NCBI GenBank assembly: GCA_036435485.1
Contig: CM071598.1
Location: 105,770,501-105,834,500 of the forward strand
DNA length: 64,000 bases
DNA from: Saposhnikovia divaricata
Taxonomy: Eukaryota; Streptophyta; Magnoliopsida; Apiales; Apiaceae
Direction: 5' to 3'
Of this stretch, positions 11,001 to 21,469 are shown one piece after another; the stretch's first letter is position 1, and each line of letters opens with the position of its first letter. The notes under the pieces were generated by a model. That model had not been told where the DNA came from and made no database searches. It worked only from the letters and a program-made list of their open reading frames with translations. The position numbers were made by a program, and so were the translations under genes.

Positions 11001-11196
11001 TATGCGCTAAATGGCCTAGATTGATGGTTTATCCTTAAGTATGTTGTGTCTTTTAATTCATTTTTGTTGTGTTTCAGCATTTGTTGTGCAGAACTCGCAA
11101 CTTTAGGTATCGTGGCGATAAAAGGCTAAAAACGGTGAAATTTTGCACCAATTCGGAATTAATAGTTGCCAAAAGAATTATCATAAAGAAATTCTG

Positions 11197-11586
11197 AGTG
11201 ATATATTCTTAAAGCAGAAATCCCGGTTGGAATTGATATATTTTCTATTAAGCAAAAGGAATCCAGTTTCAGATCCTCAACAGGCCGTAATTTGCACCTG
11301 GACGAGCAATAAGAAAATAGAATTATCACAAAAAGATGGGAAGTGATATATTCTTAAAGAGAAAACCCCGGTTGGAACTGATATATTTTTTGTTAAGCAA
11401 AAGGAGTCCGATTTTAGATCCTCAATTGACCGTAACTTACACCTGGACGAGCAATGAGGAAATAGAATTATCACAAAAAAAAGGAAAGTGATATATTCTT
11501 AAAACTGGAACCCCGGTTGGAATTTATATATTTTTTGTTAAGCAAAAGAAGTCCGGTTCCAGACCCTCAATTGACCGCAGCTTAGG
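11197..11586 (+). repeat. 145-bp tandem repeat in the solo LTR
   Basis: The unit starting AGTGATATATTCTTAAA recurs at 11197, 11342 and 11487, an exact 145-bp period with the third unit partial. Each unit contains CCCGGTTGGAA and TTAAGCAAAAG. It lies upstream of the TATA box, so it may act in transcription control. Confidence 0.88.
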
Positions 11587-12038
11587 ACTTAAGGATTTAT
11601 TTATATTAATAAATATTTTATTTAATTAGAAAATTATATTTATAAATATCTAATAATATTAGATATTTATTTTTATAATTTTTGAATTAAATTAATTATT
11701 TATTAATAAAGATTATAAGCTGTGCGGATTAAAAAGAATTTTTAGGAGCTATTTATAATAAAACGAAATAGCCAGGTTGTATTACAGTAATTGTTAGCAG
11801 GTGGTCATGAATCATGAAAAAAAAAAAAGAAAGGAAGCTAAGCTGTCAACGAATAAAAGTAAAGGAATGAAAAAATAGAATTGAAGTTGTCGGCCAGTGC
11901 AGTTAGTGCAGTTGTTGTAGTGCTGTTGATTGAAAACTTTCGGCTGTTTCTTTTATGTTGTGTGTTGTGTTTATTTTTTTTTATTTCTTTTTAATTCTTT
12001 CCATTTATATTTTATTAGTGTGGTGTGCTAATTTTTTG

Positions 12039-12050
12039 CTATAAATAGCC
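12039..12050 (+). promoter_or_regulatory. TATA box of the solo LTR
   Basis: CTATAAATAGCC is a near-perfect plant TATA box. It lies about 1.07 kb into the LTR, downstream of the tandem repeats. Confidence 0.75.
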
Positions 12051-12298
12051 TAGTTCTCGGGCTTGTAAAGGACACACCAATTTAGAGAACAACAATCCTC
12101 ACTTGTATTCTCTCTAGTTTCTTTGTAATTTTAGTTTTGTTTTTATACACTTTAAATTTAGTTTAAGTGTTATTTCGGTTGAAGAATTTACGGAGAATAT
12201 TTGGAGTGCTCTTTTCTTTCATTGGAAGCTATTTCGGTTCTACTTTCTAACTCTCGTAATTTTCATATTTAAATTTATCGCAATTTTTAATTCAGTTA

Positions 12299-12299
12299 A

Positions 12300-12374
<75 letters not shown>
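12299..12374. repeat. (ATT)n microsatellite
   Basis: About 25 uninterrupted ATT units within the solo LTR, downstream of the TATA box. Confidence 0.95.
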
Positions 12375-13187
12375 CATGTTTTCATTTAATCCCATGATGA
12401 CGATTCGTTCGATTATGAACTAATCGCCGTCATGGGATTCTAATGGATTTATTTACGTAATTTAGTAATTCGATGCCTTAATAATTTGTATTATGATAAA
12501 AATTCAGATTGCCTAATGTGGTTGCGCTTAATTTATTAGATGCGTAGCTAACGTCTAAATTATTAATTCCTAATGAATGCGAAAGTGGATTTAGGAATTT
12601 AGAATTTGCCATGTTAGCATAGGTTCGTAATTGTCATATACATTTACGATAAGTGATAGGATTTTTTTCACATCACCCTATGTAGTCATAATAAAGGAAT
12701 TTATTCGTAAACCAATTATGTTTTCAAATCTTATAGACATATAGGGTCTAAACATAAAAGGTGTCCTCGCGACTTCTATCTTTTTAAGTGGATGTTCGTG
12801 TGGTTTGACATAAGTTAAGACTGAAAGGCGCTTATGTTATTTTCGTGTTCCCGACTAGCTTTCGTAAATTATCAAAATTACTTTGAAATTAAGGCATCAA
12901 TTCTAAATGAAATAAATAATGAAATTAGAATCCCATGTTTTTCTCACATATAAATTCTCATTTAATTAAATTAATTAGTTTGAATTAATTATTATTAATT
13001 TAATTAATCAATTAGAAAAATACAAACAAAACCCCCCTTTGTATTTATTCAAGCAGTTTGTTGTTTAATCATACGTCGTTGCTTAAACATTATTTCTGAA
13101 CAAACACCAAGTCTTCGTGGGAACGAATTTATTATATTACTTGTGACCGCGTACACTTGCGCAGTTAGTTTTCGAACCAACACAGAG

Positions 13188-15185
13188 TCTTTCCATCCGG
13201 TTACAGAAGTTGCATCTGTAACTGAGGAGTCTAGCTTGCCTAGCTCTAGCTCTCACTTTTTGTCCCAATGGTTGAAGCCTGTGCAACATGACAGTGCTTC
13301 AGGATCAGGGTCTGTTCTACCACAAATGTCCATTGAAGCTCTCCAAAGCTATGTTGTGGATCAGATTCCCGAGTTTGTAAAAATAGCCCAGAACCTTGTC
13401 ACCTCCAACATCTCAAATCCAGATTATGAAGCCATCCTACTATGCCATAGGGATGATGTGGAGATGCAGAAGGCCAAGATTATTGATGATGCTGAGAGAG
13501 ATGGCAATGTAGATGCCTGGATGCAAGGAAAGTATGATGTAACTCTCAGTGAAGCACTTCAATATCTTAGAGAGGAATACATCACTTCATTGGGTTCAAA
13601 TGCAAAATCCCTGTCCCCTAGTGAAGTGTATGAAGCTGTCAATGATTCCTACAAGGGTTTCCTTAAGGCTTCACACTATCTTGGCAAGGGAGTCAAAACT
13701 GAAGTCAACAAGGTGAGTGACAAGACAGCCACTTCAGTAGAAGAGATAAAGAGGGCCTTTGATGCCAAATTTCCTCAACTAGACAGTGTGGTCAAAGATC
13801 TCAGACACTGCAACACCACCTGCAGCAAGATGGATAATGGTCTAGCTCTACTTAAAGATACAGTCACAGGTCTAGGAAGCAAACTTCAAATTCTATCTGA
13901 CCAGACTACAGACGCCAATGCCATGCTTAGGACACTCTTTGCAAATCAATATGGAGACAAGCTGGTCACTGAGGTCCCTGTGCATGAGCTATCTAGATTT
14001 GAAGTGCGGAGACTTAAAGAACAATCCCTGTCTGGCTTCAAATCTACTGCTTTATTCAGTAAGGTAGATGCACTTGAGAAAGAGGTAGCTACTCTCACTA
14101 AGTCTAATGCTCATCTTACAGACAAGGTACAAACTCTAACTGAGCAGTTGAACACTCAAGCCACCACCACAGCTGATGTTCTTCTGCATCAACAATCAAT
14201 GTTGTCTGCAATGACGAAGCACATGGGTCTTCCTCTACCTAAAGAATCTTCAACCCCAAAGGTCAATCCTACAGCCTCTGTGCCTGACAACAAGCCTAAG
14301 GGGGAGAAGAGGACATCAAGAAATTCAAATACAAAGGGGGAGAAACCACCAGCAGTAAAGTGCATCAAAATCATTGAAGGTGCTCATCAAAGAACTTCCA
14401 AATCTATAATTCATGTGCCTGGCAAAGGAAAAGACAAAGTTGATGAGCCTCCTACTTCTCTGCCAGTTGTCACTCTACCAACTGTGCACATCACTACTTC
14501 TAGTGGTCAAAAGCAATCTATCACAACCACAGTGGTTGCAGGGAGTATGCCATCTGACAAACCTTCACTCTCCATATCTAAAAGTGCCAAGCCTGTAGAA
14601 GTGAAGGTGGTCACTGAGGCCAAGCTACAAGAAATTGCAAACTCAAATGTCTATCATGATGATGTATTCTTGGAGTTTTTGAAAGTCTCAAAAGAACAGG
14701 CTGGTGACACTCAATTGTATCTACGGAGCTTGAAGGATCGGATCGATTACTTCACTGTGGTACCTAGAAAAGTTGATAGCTCATGGCTCAAGGAAGTAAT
14801 GATGGTAGCAAAATCCAGAATCTGGCATCTAACCTACAAAACTCTACAAGCCTTGAAACACTCAGAGATAGATGCGCTGGTTGAGCTCATAGAGAAGAGG
14901 AATGTAAATGAAAACAATAAGAGTCTATATGATGACTTGAGGAATGGCCAACCTTCGAGGCTGCCAGAAGTGATTAAGAAGCCATGGACAATCATCTATC
15001 AGTCTGGCACCAGAATTGAAGAGATTAAACAATTGGTCATTCCCAATGATCTCACTTCTCGAAATTGCAGACTCATATTTGCCATCATTGATCTACTGCA
15101 AAAGAAGAAGGGGACAAGTACTGCTGAAGAGATAGAGGCACTGCACATTCTCAGATCATACATTGCAACTGGTGTAATTTCATAA
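13188..15185 (+). pseudogene. extra (env-like) ORF of element A, C-terminal part
   Basis: The frame is the same as 9330-10973 across the solo LTR, so this is the rest of one ancestral protein of roughly 1,200 residues. The piece holds a long helical, coiled-coil-like stretch with heptad-type spacing (around ALLKDTVTGLGSKLQIL and VDALEKEVATLTKSNAHL), then a Lys/Ser/Thr/Pro-rich basic linker, then a C-terminal region with more predicted order (VFLEFLKVSKEQAGDTQLYL). I see no transmembrane helix, no Cys-rich ectodomain and no signal peptide, so an envelope role is not supported by sequence. It stops at TAA 15183-15185, immediately before an ATG. Confidence 0.78.
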
Positions 15186-16325
15186 ATGGCCAAGCCAAGG
15201 AGGAATAAGGATGATGAAGATGAAGACAAGAGTGATGGGAGGAGAAGTCATCACAGGAGTGATAAGGGGGATGAGGATAAGAAGAAGAAGAAAGACAGCA
15301 AGGATAAGAAGGATGATGACCAAGGCAAAGTCTATGAGAGGAAGAATGGAAAACAGCAAGCCTTAGGCATTGCTAGCAGTAATCTCACCACAACACAAGA
15401 CTCTAAGTCTAGGGTGAATGCTGTTAGTAATGACCTACCAAAATCTAATCCCATGGCTTCTGCAACTGTTTTACCACCTCAAGAAGAGAAGAAGATTCAA
15501 GTCAAGAAACCATCTGTATATTTCAAAAAGCATACTGCTAATGGAATACTACAATGGTCCATAAACAAAGGTCACATGCTACTGCCAGGCAACCATGTCA
15601 AAAGGATCAAATTCAAACAAGCTGCAAGGAAACCAAAGCTATCCAAATCAAGGACTCTTACAATCTATCCATGCTTAAAACTCCAACCACTAGATGAAGA
15701 TTTTGATGAAGACCAACTACAATTCTTACAAGCTCAAAGAATCTATCATGTTGCCATTGTTGATAACTGCCTTTAGATCAAATATACTGATGGAAGGGAG
15801 GAGAAATTCAAACAAGGAGGATGTCAAAACTGGGGCAAGCTACATGACATAGATAGAATCATTGCATTGTTGAGCTCAGAAGATAAGGTGGAAAGAGTAT
15901 GGAAGCTGGAGCTAATTGATTTTGTGAAGATGAAGAGAGACCATGAGGAGAGAATCAGAAAAGAGTGTCTTGAGAAATGGCTAGCAAGGGAGAAAGAAAT
16001 TGAGAGACTGGAGATTGAAGCAGAAAAGCTAAGGGCAAAGGGATTGTGTAGAGTTCAGTTTAACCCCTATGGGGTGAAGTATAGGAGGAGAAATGGGAAT
16101 CAGATCCACATCAGAATGAATCTACTCAACCACTATCCTACAAGCATTCTGAATTCAGTACTTGAAGATTTCAAAGACTCAATTTTGCTTGAAGAATTGG
16201 ATGCTATGGCAGAAATCATAAAAGCTATGGATGAGAATACAAGGAAGGAGAAAGAAAGAAGACAGAAAGCATATGATGATTTGCAAGCCAAGGCTATGGA
16301 AAGGGAAACAAATGACAATGGCTAG
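15186..16325 (+). pseudogene. last ORF of element A, interrupted by one stop
   Basis: ATG 15186 follows the preceding TAA with no gap and in the same frame. It begins with a very charged Asp/Lys/Arg tract. After about 196 codons TAG 15774-15776 interrupts it; the same frame then stays open to 16325. The second part is an Arg/Glu/Lys-rich helix (RDHEERIRKECLEKWLAREK) followed by a basic segment. It may be a separate protein made from a stop-start junction, or the C-terminus of the env-like ORF with TAA 15183 as a nonsense change. Its function is not recognised. Confidence 0.65.
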
Positions 16326-16423
16326 TACTTCATCATAGGCTGTAAGATTACTCATCCTGTAGTTCTATCCACATTGCTAATCGAAATTCATACATGTACC
16401 GTCAAGTTTTTATCTTTATGTAT

Positions 16424-16523
16424 GTTAGGCTTGTTATCAGACATGAAATTGTGAGTAAGACCGTTAGGCTTGTTATCAGACATGAAATTGTGACTAAGGG
16501 TCTTACTCACAATTTGGGGGAGA
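16424..16523 (+). promoter_or_regulatory. polypurine tract of element A with repeat and hairpin
   Basis: A 36-bp unit starting GTTAGGCTTGTTATCAG occurs at 16424-16459 and 16463-16498. The 13-mer TTGTGAGTAAGAC (16449-16461) has its exact reverse complement at 16500-16512. The tract TTTGGGGGAGA follows directly and abuts the 3' LTR. The tract primes plus-strand DNA synthesis; the role of the repeat and hairpin is unknown. Confidence 0.85.
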
Positions 16524-16524
16524 T

Positions 16525-17814
16525 TGTTAGTCACAGAGACATGCCTGAATACATCTAATAACAAGCCTAAGTATGTGTAATGCTATGCATTACCTACATA
16601 ACCTCTTAACTGAGGGAACCTCTAGTTGTAGAGTTTCTATTTGTTCTGTACTTGTAATAGGCATCAATTCTAGTTGTGTTACTGTACTTATAAAGTCAAG
16701 AATAATGCTTGAAAGAAGTTCCAAGGTTCATGCCTCAAGCAAGGAAATAAAGACTGCCAAATAATCACAGTTGGGATTTGAAGGAATGAAGAATTTGCCT
16801 AAGTACCAATTCGAGAAGTACATTTGTCTATTCGAGAAGTCTAGCATTCGAGAAGTCAGAGATTAGATATCTCAGAAGACACTATTCGATATCTCTGAAT
16901 ACACTGTTCGATATCTCATTCGATATCTCAGAGATTCGATATGTCTATTACTCTATTCGAGAACTCATGGAATCAACAAGTCAAAGCATCATTCGAGTTC
17001 TCTAATGGTCAACAAGTCAATGCTCTATTCGATATCTCAAGGACTAAAGAAGCTATTCGACATCTCAGGGATTCAATATGTCAAAATGCTCTATTCGATA
17101 TCTCAAGGAGTCCCAGAGAAAAGAGCTATTCGAGAAGTGATTTGATATGTCAATATAACACTATTCGAGAACTCAGAGTTATCGATTAAGTCAATTCGAG
17201 TTCTCGAATCAATCACTTAGCCACTTCTCGAATACATTCTTGGAGACAAAATACTGAAGAATTGTACAAGTCAGAAACCTGCAACAAGCCAAGTCGCTTT
17301 ATTTAACTATGTACTATAAAGCACATTGGAAAGCCTACAAAGAAGCTTGGAGAGATAAGACAAAGGGACAAGGAGCTAAAGAAGTGGATCTGAACAAGCT
17401 TTGCAAAGTCAAATCTGTAGCCGTTTGGACTCTTACTCAAATAAGATAGACATACTGGAAAGTAATTTGTTTTTCCTACCTTATTTGTAGTAAGTAGGTG
17501 TATCCGTGTCTATAAGGATATAGTCTCACTTCTTTAGCAGAGAAGTTTTTTTTTTCAAGATACATTACAAGAAGTATCTCTCTAAGAAAAACGAAGCTGA
17601 GAATACTATCATTTGTATTCACAGATTGTAGCAAAATCTTTATCTAATAAAATATTAGATTAAAGTGATATTGTGTTGTGTTTGTCTTTGTTATCTACAC
17701 TTACATATCTCACACACTCAACACATATCTTGTTGCAAAGATTCAAGAACAAAGAAAAGTTTAAGAATCCATTCACCCCCCTCTGTATTCTTTTACTGTA
17801 TTCAATACTCAACA
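16525..17814 (+). repeat. LTR shared by element A (3') and element B (5')
   Basis: The LTR starts TGTTAGTCACAG directly after A's polypurine tract and ends two bases before a second primer site. It carries the same palindrome array as the first LTR (about 16810-17235). A single LTR serving two interiors is the expected product of unequal recombination or of integration of a circular copy. Confidence 0.92.
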
Positions 17815-17816
17815 AG

Positions 17817-17828
17817 TGGTATCAGAGC
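17817..17828 (+). promoter_or_regulatory. primer-binding site of element B
   Basis: TGGTATCAGAGC, two bases after the shared LTR, identical to the site of element A. Confidence 0.92.
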
Positions 17829-17857
17829 AGGCTGTTTAATCCAAACATAAAACGATC

Positions 17858-19444
17858 ATGAGTTCGAATACACCAAAGGCTACAGGTAAGGTGAAGGTTC
17901 CTAAGTTCGACAAAGAGAATTACAACCTCTAGAAAATAAAAATGCTGTTGTTCATCAAAGCTGCCAATCCTCTCTACCCTGACATCCTCAAGAATGGTCC
18001 ATTTGTACCACAACAAGAAATTGCTGAATCCACAGTGGGCACAATAGTCGTTCCTAGATCATATGTTGCAAAAGAGCCATCCAAATGGACGGACTCAGAG
18101 AAGGAAAAGGTTGCCCTAGACAGTCATCTCATGTTGCTGATCATAGACTCCATGGATATGTCGATGTTTGCCAATATAGCATCATGCACATCAGCCAAGG
18201 ACATGTGGAACCACATCGAGGTGTTATGTGAAGGGACAGAGGAGGTAAGAGAAAATAGGAAACAGATACTGGTCACACAGTATGAAGCTTTCATGGCACA
18301 GTCCAAAGAAAGTATTACTGATATGTTTGAGAGATTTCACAAGCTGGTGACTGAGCTTCATATGAATGGGAAGGTTTACACCACTAAGGAATTAAACATG
18401 AAGTTTCTACTATCTGCACCAAACCATCTAGAGCAAAGGGTCATATCTCTAAGAGAAAGAGATTTGAACAAAGTCACATATGATGTGCTCTATGGGGTTT
18501 TAAAAACTCATGAGCTTGAGTTACTTCAGAAGAGGGCTATCCAAGCCAACCAAGGCAGAATGATAAACACATCCTGTGCCTTAATTGTCAACAAATCCGT
18601 TCAAGACCTGGAAGCATCTACAAGTCAACTGAGAATAGAAGAGATAGTAGATGATGAAGAGACTGAAGAAGAAGTGACTGAACCTGTTGATGAAAAGGAA
18701 GAAGATGAGTTCTATACTTTTGAAGAGTTGGATGCCATGGAAAACACTTCATATGCTTTTATGGCTAGAAAATTTCCAAACATCAAATTTAAGAGGAATC
18801 AGCCCTTCAAGTCTAGATCTCAAAATCATTCATTCAACAAGAGCAAGGCACCTGTGAAAGCAAACAAAAACAAATTCAAAACCAGCTATGTGGATAGGTC
18901 ATCTGTGAGATGTTATAGATGCAATGACCTAGGGCATTTTTCCAGTGAATGCAAGAAGCCTAAGAAGAAGGATAAGGAGTTTCTTGAGCTTGAAGCTAAG
19001 TATGAGGCTCTGCTAAAGAAGCATACACCAGGTAAGGCCTACATAGCTGAAGGGAAGTGTTGGGATGATTCTGATAGTGATGGAGAAGAACAAGAATTCT
19101 GCAACTATGCCTTGATGGCCAACTCCAAGGAAGAACCATCTGAATCAGACTCTCAGGTACCATCCCTCACTACTATAGACATGTCTGTTTCTGAATACAA
19201 ATCTATGGTTGAACAACTATCTGTTGAGATGTTTAATATTCATACTAGTATGACTGCTGCTAATGAAGAGATTGCTAAACTGTCTACTAAGAATGAACTG
19301 TTGAACAAGAGAAATGAGGAACTAGAACCAACTGCTATGCAAGTAGAAAACCTTAAACAAGAAATCGAATATCTAAAAAATAAGGTTCTATGTGCTAGTC
19401 AAGTTGAGAAATTAGTTATGATACAAATTTATTTTGATATATGA
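17858..19444 (+). pseudogene. gag of element B (one early stop, truncated 3')
   Basis: This second copy of the Sirevirus-like gag is nearly identical to the copy at 3970. ATG 17858 is followed by the same TAG at codon 25 (17930-17932). After it, 500 codons stay open. The zinc knuckle CYRCNDLGHFSSEC is intact at about 18911-18955. After SDSQ the protein continues into a coiled-coil region (EYKSMVEQLSVEMFNIHTSM, ELLNKRNEELE, LKQEIEYLKNK) that copy A lacks. Protease and pol are absent: the element breaks off near 19400-19440 against unrelated sequence, and the last few codons are probably not gag. The exact junction is not defined. Confidence 0.87.
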
Positions 19445-19670
19445 GGTACAGAGCAAATATTGAATTGAATTGCTTCAGGTTCTATAACTCATATTAAACA
19501 AAATAAATAATTAAATAAATAAATAAACACTAAATCTCTATGAGTTAGATTTTTGCATTTAAGTATTTAAATTATCCTTAAATAATCACATCTGTAATAT
19601 ATGTCCATTATACATATGGCAATTATTTAACAGATAATTCTCAGCGTGAGGTCTGGATGTAAATAAGTTC

Positions 19671-19863
19671 ACAAGTCCTTTCGATACGGAAAATTGAATA
19701 CTTATGAACTCATTTATGAATTGCTTATAATGAATTAACAAGTCCTTTCAATACTGAAAATTGAATACTTGTAAACTCATTTAAGAATTACTTATGGTAA
19801 AATCACAAGTCCTTTCAATACGGACAATTGAATACTTGTGAGTTTACTTAAGAATTACTTAAC
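19671..19863. repeat. 67-bp tandem repeat, about 2.9 copies
   Basis: Units start with ACAAGTCCTTTC at 19671, 19738 and 19805, an exact 67-bp period. Within each unit ACAAGT and ACTTGT (ACTTAT in the first) form inverted ends about 36 bp apart. Such palindromic tandem units resemble those of Sirevirus LTRs, but no LTR boundary is visible. Confidence 0.85.
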
Positions 19864-20879
19864 AGATGGGATTTACAAATCATATAGCCTTACCAAAATC
19901 CCAAGTTTACAAACCAATCTTGAAAAATTAATTTCATCAAGTGATTTAGCAAACATGTCTACAAGTTAATCTTAATTAAAGGCATGCTCTCGAAATAATT
20001 GATACGTTATGCAAGTTGCTTAGTCCTTGAGTGTTCCATAGAGTTGTTGGAGATGAATTTGATTCCTTGTGTTCTCCTGCTTTCATACAACTCATTTGAT
20101 CTATCTCTACGCAGCAAAACATGTCAGAACTGATGTCTCTAGGGTACCATCTCCGAAGATTTTGGTCCAACTTAAGACATCTGAAAATCAGTTGTAATAA
20201 TTACAAGAATAGATTCTCTAGGTTCCACTTGGGGCCTTGCACATTTTCATATTGAGAATATAATATGTGTGTAAGTGCTCTATAGCAATTGAATAAGATA
20301 ATGAGATGATGATTCCTCTATAGCCTGATTAGGTCCTAATTAGTAGATCCTGAACTTGTTGGGTCAAATATCTCTAGGGTACCATTTCCTCAGATTTGGG
20401 TCCAACTTAAGATTTTTGATTACCAACTTGTTAGGTCCAAACTAATAGGTCAAAAGCCAGCTATAGTGGTGTGTTGGCATAGAGTCTTGATAGGTCTAGA
20501 ATCTTCTGAACAGAAACAAAATATCCTTGACTTACTTTTATTGTCATCGTTCTTTTGGCTTACTAAAGTAAATCAAAAGAATTGCAACTTTACCAACATC
20601 AAAATAGCAAATATCTTGATACCAATTTATATTTAGTAGACCAACATATAATATAATCAAGATATCATTGCACATATATATCATTTATGTTTGTGCCTTA
20701 AGATGTAGAGAGTTCTATAAATATGACACCAATTGTTAAAAGATACCAATGGTTAAAGATTCATACCAAATGTTAAATTATAGTTAGGGTGTCATACCAT
20801 GTCTTCCATGTTTGCTTGAGTGACGATACCAGTTCATACTAACCTGTAGAGATCTTCCATTATCTCACCAACTAGGAGT

Positions 20880-21430
20880 GCACTTGTTCACATTCCTCTA
20901 GCATCCATATTCAGTAGGTCCAGATGTCCATTATAATCATGAATGTGCAGCAGGTGCCTGATATCCTCAAGTCTTGTCACTGGTGCTTCTTGTCAGATAT
21001 ACTATCAGATCAAATTGTAACCTAGCATCCAGTTTGGCCTTGTCCCTCATAACAATGCCTTGACATCATCCAGGTAGACTTCTGGTTATCCTTTTATCAA
21101 ATACAACCTTGTTCTTTGGTCTGGATACCAGCTTCCCTACAATCTGCTTTTTGTACTGATTGAGATCATCTTGCATTGAATTCACTCAATCCGGATCTTT
21201 CAGAGCCTTTGTAGCTTTCTTAGTTTCTTTCAAAAGAAAACTAAAGAAATAATCATTGGTACTTGAAGCTCTGCTAGTCTTTTACTTCCACCATTAGGAA
21301 CACTAAGAACTAGGACAAAGAATTAATTGAGTCAACATTCTCTGTCTTGGCAGACATGTTCTTATAGTGTCCTACAATTTTCAATGTGGTGTTGAGTTGA
21401 CTGGTTGATCCTTCAGTTGCTCCCCCTAAG
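20880..21430 (-). pseudogene. decayed copia reverse transcriptase fragment
   Basis: The minus-strand reading from about 21215 gives ALKDPDWVNSMQDDLNQYKK, followed by KLVSRPKNKVV, which matches the entry of copia RT (ALLDPDWIIAMQEELNQFER in element A). Further left, APVTRLEDIRHLL and LLNMDAR match APIARLEAIRIFLAFAA and YQMDVKSAF. Stops and indels separate the pieces. This was a pol gene and cannot now encode an enzyme. Confidence 0.75.
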
Positions 21431-21469
21431 CTGCTATTGGGTTTACATGAAGATTCTCCATGTTTCACA

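Larger units (their letters stand above)
10974..13182 (+). mobile_element. solo LTR, Athila/Tat-like Ty3/gypsy type
   Basis: The 2209-bp segment begins TGATAAGTGGAT and ends CGAACCAACA. It is flanked by the direct repeat CAGAG (10969-10973 and 13183-13187). No internal retroelement sequence is present, so it is a solo LTR left by recombination between the two LTRs of a full element. It contains a TATA box (12039-12050), a 145-bp tandem repeat, an ATT microsatellite, and a 3' end (GTGGGAACGA, GTGACCGCGTACACTTGCG) similar in style to Athila/Tat LTRs. The strand is assigned from the TATA box and LTR end style. Family assignment is inferred. Confidence 0.85.
2638..17814 (+). mobile_element. Sirevirus-like Ty1/copia retrotransposon A, carrying a solo-LTR insertion
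   Basis: The element has a 5' LTR (2638-3926), a tRNA-Met primer site, a gag-pol region in copia order (gag, protease, integrase, reverse transcriptase, RNase H), a long extra ORF after pol, a polypurine tract and a 3' LTR (16525-17814). It spans 15.2 kb, or about 13.0 kb without the solo LTR at 10974-13182. The extra 3' coding region and palindrome-rich LTRs are hallmarks of the Sirevirus (SIRE/Maximus) group. Several nonsense codons and a frameshift make it non-functional. No matching target duplication can be tested, because its right LTR is shared with element B. Confidence 0.9.
19440..21469 (-). mobile_element. decayed minus-strand copia pol remnants
   Basis: The stretch has no long ORF. 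Minus-strand fragments match copia RNase H (PNLRKWYP at about 20380, QNLRRWYP at about 20150) and RT (PDWVNSMQDDLNQYKKQ at about 21150-21210; APVTRLEDIRHLL at about 20935-20990). Fragments occur in pol order leftwards. Many stops and indels show age. The LTR of element C is inserted at 21470. A tract GCTCCCCCTAAGC near 21419-21433 may be coincidental. It may be the other half of the element seen at 1-1640. Confidence 0.7.
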
